Under the pieces are notes generated by a model, which had not been told where the DNA came from, made no database searches, and saw nothing but the letters and a program-made list of their open reading frames with translations. The translations under genes were made by a program, and so were the position numbers. Shown here piece after piece: positions 1 through 11,422 of a stretch of 64,000 bases of DNA. The stretch lies in assembly GCF_038396675.1 (NCBI RefSeq), contig NC_088934.1, forward strand, positions 51,075,001-51,139,000, given 5' to 3'. Within the stretch, counting starts at the first letter, position 1. The number at the start of each line of letters is the position of its first letter. The DNA comes from Hydra vulgaris. Taxonomy: Eukaryota > Cnidaria > Hydrozoa > Anthoathecata > Hydridae.

Positions 1-1215
1 TATCAATGTTATCTAATTTTGATACTTTGTTTCTATTTTTCTTATCCTCAATGTATACTGAAAGCTCCATTAACTGTACACCTTCACAAGCATTGTATTC
101 ATTATGATTAATTGTGCCTTTAATAAATGCTGTTGCAGGTGCATAACATATAAATGCCCTAATAACTATATTATATATTTTTTGTCTTAAAAATATCCCA
201 TCTAACTGAAGTTGTCAGTATTCATTTAAAAAATCAAAAATGAAATCATCAATATTAGATGGTTTAGAATTTTTCATAAAATAATCCCACAATAAAAGGG
301 TTAAAATTTACTATTCTACATAAAATAGGTTAAAGGTTCATTGATGTAGACTTAAATAAAGGTAAATCAATATTTACATCAATAAATATTATTTCATTTA
401 TAAAAATGAAAGTACCTTTGTTTGATGCAGAAACAGCTTTTAGTATACCAGTCTCAAGACCAAAGTAATAGTATAGACAAATCACACTTGCTTTCAATAG
501 TAACTGATTTTGGAGGCAAAATTCTTTTATTAGACGATGCCCTTCTGAGAAAGGCATTGTCTGACGAAAGATAAAAGAACTTTGCTTTAGACTCCAAAAT
601 CAGTAAGGGTCGAAAGCAAGTGTGGTATTCAATACTATTATTTTAGTCTTGAGACTGGTATACTAAAAGCTGCTTTTGCAGATAGCAGAAGGCTTCCTCA
701 GAGACAAATAATCATAAAAAAATTCTTTACTTTCATATTCGGCTTCCTATCTTTTATCTTTTTCTAATTGACTGATGCTTTGCGTGAATTTTGAACTATC
801 ATCATTTCTCTCGAGTTTCTTCTCTTCACTACTAGAAGATGATTCTGCCAGAGCTAGAACATTAGATAGGTACTTCGATCAAATTTTCAAACTAAATTTT
901 ATGTTAAAAAAATTAAATAGAAAAATGAAGCTCGATATTATCATTCCAAATATACCACTTGCGTAAATATATCGGACAAAGAAAAATAGTTATAAGGTTT
1001 TAAAGAACCAAAAAATATGCGATTTTAAAATGTGGCCAAAAATTAAAACTGAAGATAAACCAACTGAGCCACGGCATAATAAAGTTTTCAAATAAATTGC
1101 TCAATAATGGTTTATTTTACAATTAAAAAAAAAATTTTACGTACAGTATTTTAAAAACGTCAATTGTGGAAAAATATATATTTATAAGGCAATTTTAAAA
1201 GAGAACTAAGCGTCC
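1..1215. other. Non-coding flank before the BEL element
   Basis: AT-rich sequence with only short open frames (the longest are 75 and 63 codons) and no recognisable domain. The one clear structure is the foldback at 424-688. The BEL/Pao element inserted at 1216-1220, so this is the left half of its target locus, which resumes at 7184. Confidence 0.5.
424..688. repeat. 265-bp foldback (hairpin) repeat
   Basis: The two halves are imperfect reverse complements. 'cagcttttagtataccag' (left) is mirrored near 655-675, 'cacacttgctttc' near 612-624, and 'actgattttggag' near 592-604. The tip lies near 553-560, between 'gacgatgccctt' and 'aaggcattgtc'. Arms are about 125 bp with small indels. This fits a palindromic MITE or foldback element. 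No target duplication was identified. Confidence 0.75.
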
Positions 1216-1220
1216 GTCCC

Positions 1221-1436
1221 TGTCGCGCTCACTTGCGCGGACAATGGCTTCTTGTTGTGTTGAACAGTATTGGCGGATATGTTACCGCGCTTTGTTGTTT
1301 TATTTATTATTATTATTACTTTGTAATCTTGAGCACGTTGTCTTCTTGTGGCAAAGCAATATTGCCCTATCTTGTAAATTAATTATAACTGAAGATAAAT
1401 ATATGTAACAAGTTTAGTCAAAGAGTAACTACAATA
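1221..1436 (+). repeat. 5' LTR of BEL/Pao element
   Basis: 216 bp beginning TGTCGCGCTC and ending ACTACAATA. It is the same length as the 3' LTR and identical except for one base. It should carry the element's promoter; no TATA box was assigned. Confidence 0.95.
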
Positions 1437-1438
1437 AA

Positions 1439-1452
1439 TGGAGCCCACGGAA
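1439..1452 (+). promoter_or_regulatory. Primer binding site candidate
   Basis: TGGAGCCCACGGAA starts two bases after the 5' LTR. A leading TGG is expected for pairing with the CCA end of a priming tRNA. The tRNA was not identified. Confidence 0.6.
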
Positions 1453-1760
1453 AATCGATATCGTTGTTGAAATAATTCATTGATGTAAAAGATTTAAGCA
1501 GATTAAAGAATTAAAGAAAGAAAAAAGTCAAGTTTTACATTTTACTTTATTTACTTGTTGTTAAAATTAAAATACTTAGGAGTTATTAAGTGAGCATTTT
1601 AGCTTGTCATTATTTTGAACATTTATTAGGTTATTACGTTAACAACCATTAAGATTTAAGTCAAAATTTATCACCTTAAGTGATTTATTACCCAATCAAG
1701 AGGGATTTAGGACAGTTGCCGTTTTTCAAATAGGTATCTGTAAGTTTTATTTTTTACAAA

Positions 1761-4700
1761 ATGTCAAGCATTCAAGCTAAACGTAGAATCAGAACCGTTA
1801 ACATAAAACTTTTACATAAATTATTCGAAAAATCGTTAGAGTTGATTGAACGAACTGACGACGAAAACCAGTTTAATTACTTAAGTGACTTAAAAGATAC
1901 ATTAAACGAAAAATATAATAAAGTTATCCAGTTGGATGAAGAGATATCTTTACTAATTGAGGACGAGGATGAGTTAGAGAATGAACTAGAATCTTCTACA
2001 GAATTTAATCTTACATTTAAAAACGAAATATCTAAAATTAGTAAACAACTTAAAAAATTTGATCTTAAAACTGACTGTAATAGCACCCTTAGCAGCTTCA
2101 AAAACAAGACAGTAAAATTACCTGTTTTAAAATTAGATAATTTTGATGGTAAACCTGAAAAATGGACATCCTTTATAGAAAACTTTGATTGTGCCATTAA
2201 TGCAAACAATGATCTGTCGGGAATACAGAAGATGACATATCTTAGGAATTTATTAAGAGGTCCAGCCTTATCATCCATATCAGGTCTTAGTCTTTCTAAT
2301 GAAAACTACAAAGTAGCCTTGGACATTCTTAAAGAACGTTATGACAATAAGCAAAACATGATATCTTCCCACATGAAAAAACTTTTATCATTAGAAAGAG
2401 TGCACAATTTAAACAAAATAGACAGGTTAAGATATTTATTAGATAGTATTGAAATTCAAATAAGGAGCCTCGAGAACCTTAAAATTACCAGTGAAATGTA
2501 CGGACCACTCCTTATACCAATTATACTTCAGAAAATACCAGACGAACTTAACTTAATTATAAATAGACAAATTGATAACAACAGTACATGGGATGTCATG
2601 ACAGTCATTAATATTTTGAAAACAGAAATTCGTGCCAGAGAACAAGTGTCATTAAATTTAAATAATAATGGGGATATAAGTTACACAGCTGAGACATTTT
2701 TTACTAGTAATAATAACTATAAAGAACCGAATCATAATAGAAACCCTCAATATAAATTTAGTAATAAAATTAAAGAAAAATTATATTTCGATCGTAATAG
2801 TCCAACTAATCTTCAACAATTTGTCAAATGTATTTTTTGTGATAAACCACATAGATCTCAATATTGTAAGTCAATAACAAACATTCAAAATAGAAAAAGA
2901 ATCATTAGTGACAAACACCTTTGCTTTAAATGTTTGGGAAGTGGACATGTATCAAAAAACTGTCGATCACGTATTAGATGTTTTAAATGTGGTAATCACC
3001 ATCACGTAGCACTGTGTCTAGAACAACAACATAATGAACTGCAAAATAAAGGTGAGCTAACTGCAATTTCAGGTAATGATAATCAGTCTATCTTACTACA
3101 AACTGCTTCCACTGATGTATTTGACAGAAATAGCAAATTACATAATTGTAGGATACTCTTTGACAATTGTTCTCAACTTAGCTACATATCGCCTGATTTA
3201 TGTCGTAAATTAAAACTTAAATCTATTGGTAAAAAGAACATTAACATCAAGACATTCGGAAATAATAACACTAAAGAAAGATTGGAAAAAGTTGAGCTAA
3301 AAGTCAAATGTTTATTTGGAAGGATTATAAAAATTATTTGTTACGTAAAAGATATTTGTGCACCTATTAACGGTCAATATATAAACCTTGCTCAAGAAAA
3401 GTATAAACACTTACATAATTTAAGACTTGCTGATAGTAATTTGCAAAACGGTAACTTGAGAATTGATGTCTTGATTGGGGCAGATTATTATTGGTTATTT
3501 ATTGAAAATTCTATTATTAGGGGAAATCATTTTGATCCAATTGCCATTAGATCCAAACTAGGTTATTTATTAAGTGGTCCTATAAATGTTAATAATATGT
3601 TTAAAGTTAAAAAATATGATTGTTGGGTAAACACAGCACATGTCATGTTAGTAGGATCAAATTCATCTCCTGATTCATTGTTGAAGGAATCCATGACATC
3701 AATTTGGGGTGTTGGTGAAATGAACGAATGTAATTTAGAAGTTGTTGATAGGTTTCGTCACACCATTAAATATGATAATACCCTTAAACGTTATAATGTT
3801 AACTTGCCCTTTAAAGAAAACCATCCACCACTCAGTGATAATTACAATTTCTGCATCAAACGTTTTAAAAGTCTTCAGAAGAAATTAGGTAAAGATGATT
3901 GGCTACTTGAATCATATAACAATGTTTTTAAAGAACAATTACAGCAAGGCATTATAGAACCAATTATTGAAGAAAATAAAATTGAAAACGCTCACTATCT
4001 ACCACACCAGCCAGTGTTAAGGAATGATAAAATTACCACTAAAGTCAGGATTGTTTTTGATGCAAGCAGTTCTGTCGATGGCCCTTCATTAAATGATTGT
4101 TTATACCCAGGACCATCTTTGACCACTTCATTATATGGAATTCTCCTACGTTTTCGTGCCCAAAAAATTGCCTTTGTGGCAGACATTGAAAAAGCCTTTT
4201 TACAGATTGCCTTAGCTCCTGCGGATCGTGATTATGTTAGATTTTTATGGTTCAAGAACATTAACACGCTCAATAAAGTCAATATATTTACTCAAGAAAT
4301 TATTTCCTATAGAATATGCAGGGTTCTATTTGGAGTTACCTCATCATCCTTTCTTCTTACTGCTACTCTCATTACGCATGCTGAAAAATACCTTATAGAT
4401 GACCCTGTATTTGTTCATAAATTATCAAATTCCTTACATGTCAATGATCTTAACTCAGGAGCGGACTCAGTTGACTCAGCTTTCGACTTTTATAAAAAAT
4501 GTCATGTTCGATTAAAAGAAGCTGGCTTTACTCTTAGAAAATTCGAATCGAACTGCAAACACCTTGAAAATCTGGTTAATGAACAAAACTTTACATCCTT
4601 TAATATAACTAAAGTATTAGGATTATTATGGAATAAAAAAGAAGACAAGTTAATCTTTGATTTTAGAAACTTAATACACAATGATGACTTAAATCCAACG

Positions 4701-6949
4701 AAACGTAAAGTTCTTCAATTTATAGCAAGCATTTTCGACCCACTCGGAATAGTTAATCCATTTATAGTGAAGTGTAAAATATTTTTTCAAAAACTATGTA
4801 TCGACAAACTTAACTGGGACAAGCCTCTGGAGGGTAAAACGTTATTGGTGTGGCAAGCCATTATCAATGACATTAAAACATCTAAACCCATTATCATTCC
4901 CAGGTGGTACCATAATCATTATCCAAATCAGGTTGTTGACTTGTCATTACATGGATTCAGTGATGCTAGTAACAGTGCATATGGTTGTTGTATATACTTA
5001 TTATGTTCATTTAATGATAAGCATGTAAGTTGTTCGCTTATAACTGCTAAGTCTAGGATTGCCCAAATTAAAAATACCTCCATTCCCCGATTAGAATTAA
5101 AGGCAGCATTATTATTAGCTGAAACGATGTCAGCAGTTAAAAAAGAACTATACCCTGTTCTTAAGTTCAAACAAATATTGTGTTGGTGTGATTCTACAAT
5201 AGTACTACATTGGATTAATAATACTGATAAAGTTATGCAGCCCTTTTTCCAAGAGAGAATTAAAAAAATAATCCGGCAGACATAGTATCCAGAGGCACAA
5301 ACTTAAAAGACTTATTCGATAATAAAATATGGTTCAATGGACCAACACTTCTTTACAATGATCCCAAGAATTGGCCAAAATTTGAACTAAGAAATTTAAT
5401 TGATAAAATTGAAGAAGTCACTACTAATTTAGTTTTAAATGACAATTATTTAAACTTAAATATGATAGATATTACTCGATTTAGTAACTATTTGCATTTA
5501 TTAAGAGTTACAGCATTGGTCTTACGATTTATAACTAATTTAAAGCTTAAAAGAGATAAAAAGCAATTAAAATTATCTAATTTAGATTCAATTGAAATAG
5601 AAAATGCATTAAAGATTTGGGTTATGTTCGTTCAAAGATCAATTACTAGTGATAAAAATTTTAGGCAACTCCAGCTAGACCTAAACTTGCAAAATGTAGA
5701 TGGAATTATACGATGCATTGGTCGACTTCAAAATGCACCAATTACATATGACGCAAAAAATCCAATATTCCTACCTCGAAATTTAGAATTTACGAACCTA
5801 CTAATTAATTACAACCATTCTTTAGTTATGCACAATGGGATTAAAGAAACTTTAAATCAAATACGAACTCAATTTTGGATACCTAAAGCACGAAACCACA
5901 TTAAAAAACTGATTAAAAAATGCTATATTTGTAAACGCTTTGAAGGACTGCCTTATTCGTATCCTTCTCCCCCACCATTACCCTTATGTCGTTTAAATAA
6001 TGATCATGCATTCAAATTTACAGGTGTAGATTATGCAGGACCATTATATGTTAAAAATATTTATGAAGGAGATAATTTATATAAAGTGTGGATATTTTTA
6101 TTTACATGTGCTACTACACGCGCTTTATTTTTAGATCTCGTTCCGGACACTTCAGCTGAATCGTGCATTAGAAGTTTACGGAGATTTTTTTCAAAACGTG
6201 GCACACCAACCGAAATCATCTCAGACAATGGATCGCAATTCACATCTAATCTTACTCAAAACTTTGCTTCATCTCTCGGTATCATGTTGCATTTCAACAT
6301 CCCCGCTGCTCCGTGGTGGGGAGGGTTCTTTGAACGACTAGTTGGATCCACTAAACGCTGTCTTCGTAAAATAATCTTAAAAGCCAAGCTATCATATGAA
6401 GAACTATTAATATTTATTGCCGAAGTAGAATCAATATTAAACAATCGACCAATTACATTTATGTATGAATCGCCTGGAGATGCACCACTGACCCCTAATC
6501 ATTTAATATACGGAAGATCAACAAACTTTAAAGCTATTAACGACAAAACATATGAAACAAACTTGAATACCCGAAGTAAGTACATAGAAAATATACTAAA
6601 TCATTATTGGCAAAAATGGGAAAAAGAATATGTAACGGAGCTAAGAGAGTTCCACAAATTTAAGAAAAATAAAGGAACAAATAAAATAGCCGTTAACGAC
6701 GTTGTACTGATTTACGACTCGGACACCAAACGTGGTTATTGGAAAACAGGCATAGTACAGAGCCTCATTAAATCAGCTGACGGAGTCATCCGTGCTGCTA
6801 AAGTTAAATACATTACTAATGGAAAAACGTCGTACATCAAAAGACCGATAAATAAACTATATTTGCTAGAAGCATCGAACACTCCCTCGAAAGTAATAAA
6901 AATCAAGTTCTGTGATGAAAATGACATTAATCATTTAGTAATAAACTAA
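1761..6949 (+). pseudogene. BEL/Pao gag-pol polyprotein, broken once
   Basis: Frame one runs 1761-5285 (1174 residues). It holds a gag region of the DUF1759 type (about residues 110-260), three Cys/His knuckles starting near Cys357, Cys388 and Cys407, an aspartic protease with Asp468 in FDNCSQ, RT with Asp808 in VADIEKAF, and the start of RNase H (GFSDAS). The second RT metal motif, usually YVDD, reads HVND with Asn895 in place of the first Asp. At about 5268-5270 the frame jumps: the NPAD-S-R-G motif after RNase H follows at once in frame two, so a short segment of non-triplet length is missing. Frame two runs open from 5270 to 6949, including codons before the first ATG at 5462. It holds an integrase zinc finger, an integrase core with the D-D-E triad at 6029, 6224 and 6332, and a C-terminal DUF5641-like domain. 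Product: reverse transcription and integration of the element; inactive here. Confidence 0.93.
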
Positions 6950-6951
6950 TT

Positions 6952-6962
6952 GGGGGCGGGAA
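6952..6962 (+). promoter_or_regulatory. Polypurine tract
   Basis: gggggcgggaa ends at the base before the 3' LTR, the position and composition expected for the plus-strand primer of an LTR retrotransposon. Confidence 0.8.
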
Positions 6963-7178
6963 TGTCGCGCTCACTTGCGCGGACAATGGCTTCTTGTTGT
7001 GTTGAACAGTATTGGCGGATATGTTACCGCGCTTTGTTGTTTTATTTATTATTATTATTACTTTGTTATCTTGAGCACGTTGTCTTCTTGTGGCAAAGCA
7101 ATATTGCCCTATCTTGTAAATTAATTATAACTGAAGATAAATATATGTAACAAGTTTAGTCAAAGAGTAACTACAATA
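6963..7178 (+). repeat. 3' LTR of BEL/Pao element
   Basis: 216 bp, one substitution from the 5' LTR. The duplicated target gtccc follows at 7179-7183. Confidence 0.95.
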
Positions 7179-7183
7179 GTCCC

Positions 7184-7962
7184 CACCTTAAATGTCCTAT
7201 TTAAAACTTGCTAAAAAATTTCAAATATTAGTTAAATATCTAGACCAATTACTATAAACGCTTAGTTAATCGAACCTCCGTGGTGAATAAGAATTTACTT
7301 CGAGTAACCAAATTCGAATAACTAAATCTTTTTATAAGTGACCTAGGTCAAGTTACTAGCAATCTTTAATAGAAGTAAAGAGTAAAAAGAAAGACGACCT
7401 TTTGAATAAGATGCTGCTTAAGTTTTTCTTTGTAAAATAACAAATTGTATACATGTTTATTATGTCAACAAACACTGGCAAAAAAACAGGGGGGGGGGAA
7501 TGCGTTCCCCACCCCCCCCCCCCCCCCCCCGTTCCTCCTCCTTAACTCAAAATTCACATTTTTCTTCATTCAAATTTAAGTTTTGACTACCTTAGCTATA
7601 CTTAAATTTTTTTCAGTCCTCATACTTCTTTGACCTTTCTACGCCACTGTTTACAAACCAACTTCTTAAATTTTGGGAGAGGTAGTAAATTAGATTAGGA
7701 ACGATAAATTGCCACAAAAACCTTTTTTTTAGCAAAACATTCTTTGCAATATTCCAATGTTATATTTTTTATGTAAAATTAATATATAAATCAATTCAAA
7801 GAATAATAACTTGTTTCCAAAAGAAAATTTTCAGAATAAATACTACAAATATTAGCAAATTTTCCTAGCATTAAAAAATTAGACAAATAATTTTCTAACT
7901 TACTTAACGAAGCGCACCACTGAGAAGGTAAGTCATAGGATTTTTTACTCCACCTTAAAACT
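7184..7962. other. Non-coding, with G and C homopolymers
   Basis: No gene was recognised. A run of about ten G near 7489-7498 and a C tract of about twenty around 7511-7530 are separated by a few bases and can fold on each other. The length of the C tract may be uncertain in an assembly. Confidence 0.5.
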
Positions 7963-8128
7963 GTCCTTAGACCATATATGTTGATGGACACGGCGCAAGT
8001 TAAATAATACTCTTCTAAAAGTGAAGCCAATATAAATTCTGCGAAATGACGTCAGTTTGTGGCAAAAACATATTTTTACGAAGAGTTTGACTCTTGTATT
8101 TAACTCATATTTTTTATCAATTTTAACT

Positions 8129-10130
8129 ATGGTGCATTCTTGCAGTGCATATAACTGTACAAAAAGATATAAAACTGGTACAGATATATCAAGAGTTTTA
8201 TTAAATAAAAAATGATTTAATATCCAGAAAGAATCTTACATTCTTATGCATAAAAGTAATAATTATTTATTTTATTAACTGTTTTAATCGCAAAATCAGT
8301 AATTAAAAATTCAAAAACAAGATTTAGTGATAATTCCTGATTTTGCAATTGTTGCTGCTTGTTTACATATGTTGGTGCTTGTTTAAAATGTTTTATTTAT
8401 ATATAAACAATAGTTTGCTGATAAATAATATATATAAACAATATATATATATAAACAATAGTTTGCTGTTAAATAAAGATAAGAATAAATAAAAAAAGAG
8501 ATAAATAGTTTACTAATAAATAAAAAGATTTACAAATATTTTAGTCATGTTGATATCAGTTCGGAACTACAAGACGATTCTGAAGTTGAAGCAAAAGAAG
8601 CAATCGTGTTTTCAATTAATAGTTTAAATAATGAGTGGAAGTTACCAATTGGTTACTTTCTAATTAATGGAATCTCAGGAGTTCAAAAAAGTAATTTGGT
8701 AAAAATGTGTTTAAAAATATTAAGCAAAGCTGACATTACTATAGCTAGTTTAACTTTTGATGGTGTTTTATCTAATATTAGTGTGGCTGATCATCTTGGA
8801 GCAGATTTATCAGTTAACTCTACTTGCACATACTTTCCATATCCAGTTTCAAAAAAGCCAGTTTATATTATAATGGATCCTCCGCACATGTTAAAACTTA
8901 TAAGAAATACATTTGGTATGCAAAAAATAATATCTGATTGTAAGAATGAACCAATAAAATGGGATTATATTGAAAAATTATTTGCTATTCAAGAAAAGGA
9001 AGGCCTTCATTTAGCAACAAAAATTACAAAACGACATATAAGTTGGTATCAAGAAAAAATGAAGGTCAAGTTGGCTGCACAAACATTTTGTCAAAAAGTT
9101 GCAAAAGCAATAGAATATTTAAGAGAAAGTCAGTACTCTAAAGATTTTGAAGACAGTGTAGCAACAGAAAAATTTATCATTAATATTAATAGCATTTTTG
9201 ACATTTTAAATAGCAGAAATTTATTAGCTAAGAAATTTAAAGCAAGTTTACAACAATATAATAAAGAAACTATTTTCAAAACAATAAGAGAGTCAATAGA
9301 GTATTCAGTAACACTTAAATGTGTTAACAATGGAGGACCTATACATTTAAGTCAGAGAAAAACAGGCTTTATTAGGATGATTGTAAGCCTAAAGTCTTTT
9401 ATGGGAATATGGAACAATTACGTTTAAACTGGTGATTGTAGTTTAAAGTATCTTTCTGCTTTTCAATTATCCCAAGACCATTTTGAAATTTTTTTTAGTG
9501 CCATAAGAAGCAATGGAGGATATAACAATAATCCCACATCAAAACATTTTCAAGCTGCCTACAAAAAATTATTAATGCACACAAGTGTTTTAGGTTCTTC
9601 TCAGGCTAATTGCATTGAGCAAGCACCATAGATAATTTTAGCAATGAGTACATTTAAAAATATTAAAATGAAAACAATTGATCATCAGCTCATTGAAGAT
9701 TTTGAAATAAAAAAAAACAAATTCTAATGACCATGCATAAGCTCAAAATAACATAAGTTATTCGAGAAAATTATCATTATATGTGACTGATATTGTTGAA
9801 TATATTGTTGCATTTGTTGTAAAAAAATTTAAAAAAGTTTTAGATTGTGACATTTGTTTAACATTAATTTAAGACCCCAACATCAACTTTAAAAACCGAA
9901 AAAAATTACAGTAGTGTTAAACTCTGTTTGGTTCAACCAGCAAAAGATGTCATTCACATATGTAAACAAGCAGAAAGCAAAATAAGAATTTTTCAGGAAG
10001 AAAAGAGGTCATTTCAAAAAAATACCATGACAAAATTGATTATTAATATTCTAAATAGCGTTCGTACTTCAATTTTTATTGATAATAGAGATCATATGTG
10101 ACAATGTTCAAATCTAAACACATTGTCAAT
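8129..10130 (+). pseudogene. P-element/THAP9-like transposase pseudogene
   Basis: An ATG at 8129 opens a THAP-type N-terminus (MVHSCSAYNCTKRYK, the C-x4-C half of the zinc finger) that stops after about 28 codons. After an intron-like gap, coding similarity resumes at 8545 behind a ttttag acceptor and stays open to 9424. It contains EAKEAIVF, KLPIGYFLING, a P-type core with FDGVLSN and MDPPHMLKLIRN, and a basic region. The TAA at 9425 is in frame, and the same frame continues with SQDHFEIFFSAIRSNGG, a hallmark near the C-terminal half of P transposases, until TAG at 9629. Further frames hold FVVKKFKKVLDCDIC (about 9808-9860) and a last piece near 9940-10100. Role: cut-and-paste transposition; dead here through several stops. 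Confidence 0.8.
8396..8530. repeat. Short degenerate tandem repeat in the P-element intron
   Basis: Three diverged copies of 'ataaacaatagtttgctgat' type sequence, separated by (TA)n, lie between the THAP exon and the main transposase exon. Confidence 0.55.
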
Positions 10131-10802
10131 TTAGTTAAAATGATTGGATTTTATTATTGTAACCTTAGGTTATACCACCTAGGAGATACTTTATATAAAC
10201 ATTCAAAAAAAATTACGAAGTAAATTAACTAAAAACATTTTATTTTGTGGTCAATAAATACACGCATATATGTTTATAAAACTTTTTATTATTTTTACGG
10301 TCCAATAAAATCGATTTTCTAAAATTAATTTAAGTAAAAAGCTTTAAGCTTTACAAAATAGTTTTAAAGAAACAACGTAGTCATTGATTTTTATAGTCTT
10401 TATTAAAAAATATCTTAATAAATATGCTCAAACATTTTTTAATAGGAGGAGTTTTCCTAAACATCTAAACTAAAATCCTGTCTTTTTTGCGATTTTGCCA
10501 CAAACTAACGTCATGCTCGTAAAATATTTTGGCTCCAATTTTTTTGAAAAAGGCGTGTCTATCAGTTTATATGGTCTAAGAAACTATCCATGTTTTTTCG
10601 TTTGGATACAATTTTTTTATGAAGGAGTGGGGTTAGTTTTTATGGTGGTTCACATCTTTCAAAATGTTGATTAAAATACAGTTAAAATTTGAATGATGTT
10701 ACATATTATCTGAAATTCTAATAATATTTTTGAGGCGTAGGGGGTGGAAACCTCTTAAACCCCTGTATATTGGCCACTGTTTCTGCATATTTTCATTAAC
10801 AT

Positions 10803-11250
10803 AAGGGGTCATCTATAAAGTACGTACGCAGTAAAAACCACTGATTTAGGATCCCTGTCCCCCCTTGTACGTACCTGAATGCTTTTAACAACCTTTCCCC
10901 TGCGTATGTACGCATTATTTATGCTCCCCTCTCCTCCTTCACCAACGCATGAATATTTCAAAATAATAATAAAAAAAAACCTTTTTCTGTCTTAATCATT
11001 TATAAAGAAATATAAAAACAGTTGTGACCGAAGTTATAAAAATAACATATCTTTGATTTTTTACACTAGTGAAATTCATTTCAAATTTTCAATTCAAGTT
11101 TTTATAAGAAAAAAAAATCAAGTTTAGGAGAAAGAGAGATACCGCGACGTACTTGCTGTCTTTAACACCCCCATCCCCTTTGTACGCATTCGTACGTTTT
11201 TAGGTAATTCCCCCTCCCCCAGAGTACATACTGTATGGATGGCTACTAAT
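10803..11250. mobile_element. MITE with 'ggtcatctataaagta' ends
   Basis: The left end 'ggtcatctataaagtacgta' is mirrored at about 11224-11248 ('agtacatactgtatggatggc'). No coding potential lies between. The interior has several short 'gtacgta/gtacgcat' motifs in both orientations (10824, 10868, 10909, 11184). Elements with the same end type sit at 47998-49240. Confidence 0.65.
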
Positions 11251-11422
11251 ATGGAATGCACCATTAACATATTTAACAATAAATTGAACTTGAAATTACT
11301 TATTTTTAACTAATGAACAAAGAAGTATTTTAAAGATCATCCAAATATTCTATGAAACCGTTTCTATGAATAAATTAAAATTTGTAAACATAAATATACA
11401 CAGATAAAAATAAAAAAAATAT

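Larger units (their letters stand above)
1216..7183 (+). mobile_element. BEL/Pao LTR retrotransposon, nearly full length
   Basis: Two 216-bp LTRs (1221-1436 and 6963-7178) flank gag-pol. The 5-bp duplication gtccc lies directly outside each LTR (1216-1220 and 7179-7183), which fixes both ends. A primer-binding-site candidate follows the 5' LTR and a purine tract precedes the 3' LTR. The order gag, zinc knuckles, protease, RT, RNase H, integrase is that of BEL/Pao elements; no envelope gene is visible. The LTRs differ at one position (a/t near 1324 and 7066), so insertion was recent. The copy cannot act alone because of the pol deletion near 5270 and the altered RT motif. Confidence 0.95.
7963..10588 (+). 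mobile_element. P-type (THAP) DNA transposon, decayed
   Basis: Long imperfect inverted ends frame a THAP/P transposase. The block 'cttagaccatata' near 7965-7978 is mirrored near 10569-10581. 'gacgt(c/t)agtttgtggcaaaa' at 8048-8067 is mirrored near 10493-10513, and 'gagccaa' type sequence lies between on both sides. Exact termini and the usual 8-bp target duplication could not be fixed, so the ends are approximate by about 10 bp. Confidence 0.7.

Noticed and set aside
330-557. 75-codon minus-strand frame
   Set aside because: It overlaps one arm of the foldback repeat and has no family resemblance.
775-966. 63-codon plus-strand frame with Ser/Phe-rich start
   Set aside because: Too short and without a recognisable domain or splice context.
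7489-7530. G/C homopolymers as a possible regulatory G-quadruplex
   Set aside because: It is a single-run structure; homopolymer length is unreliable and no gene is nearby.
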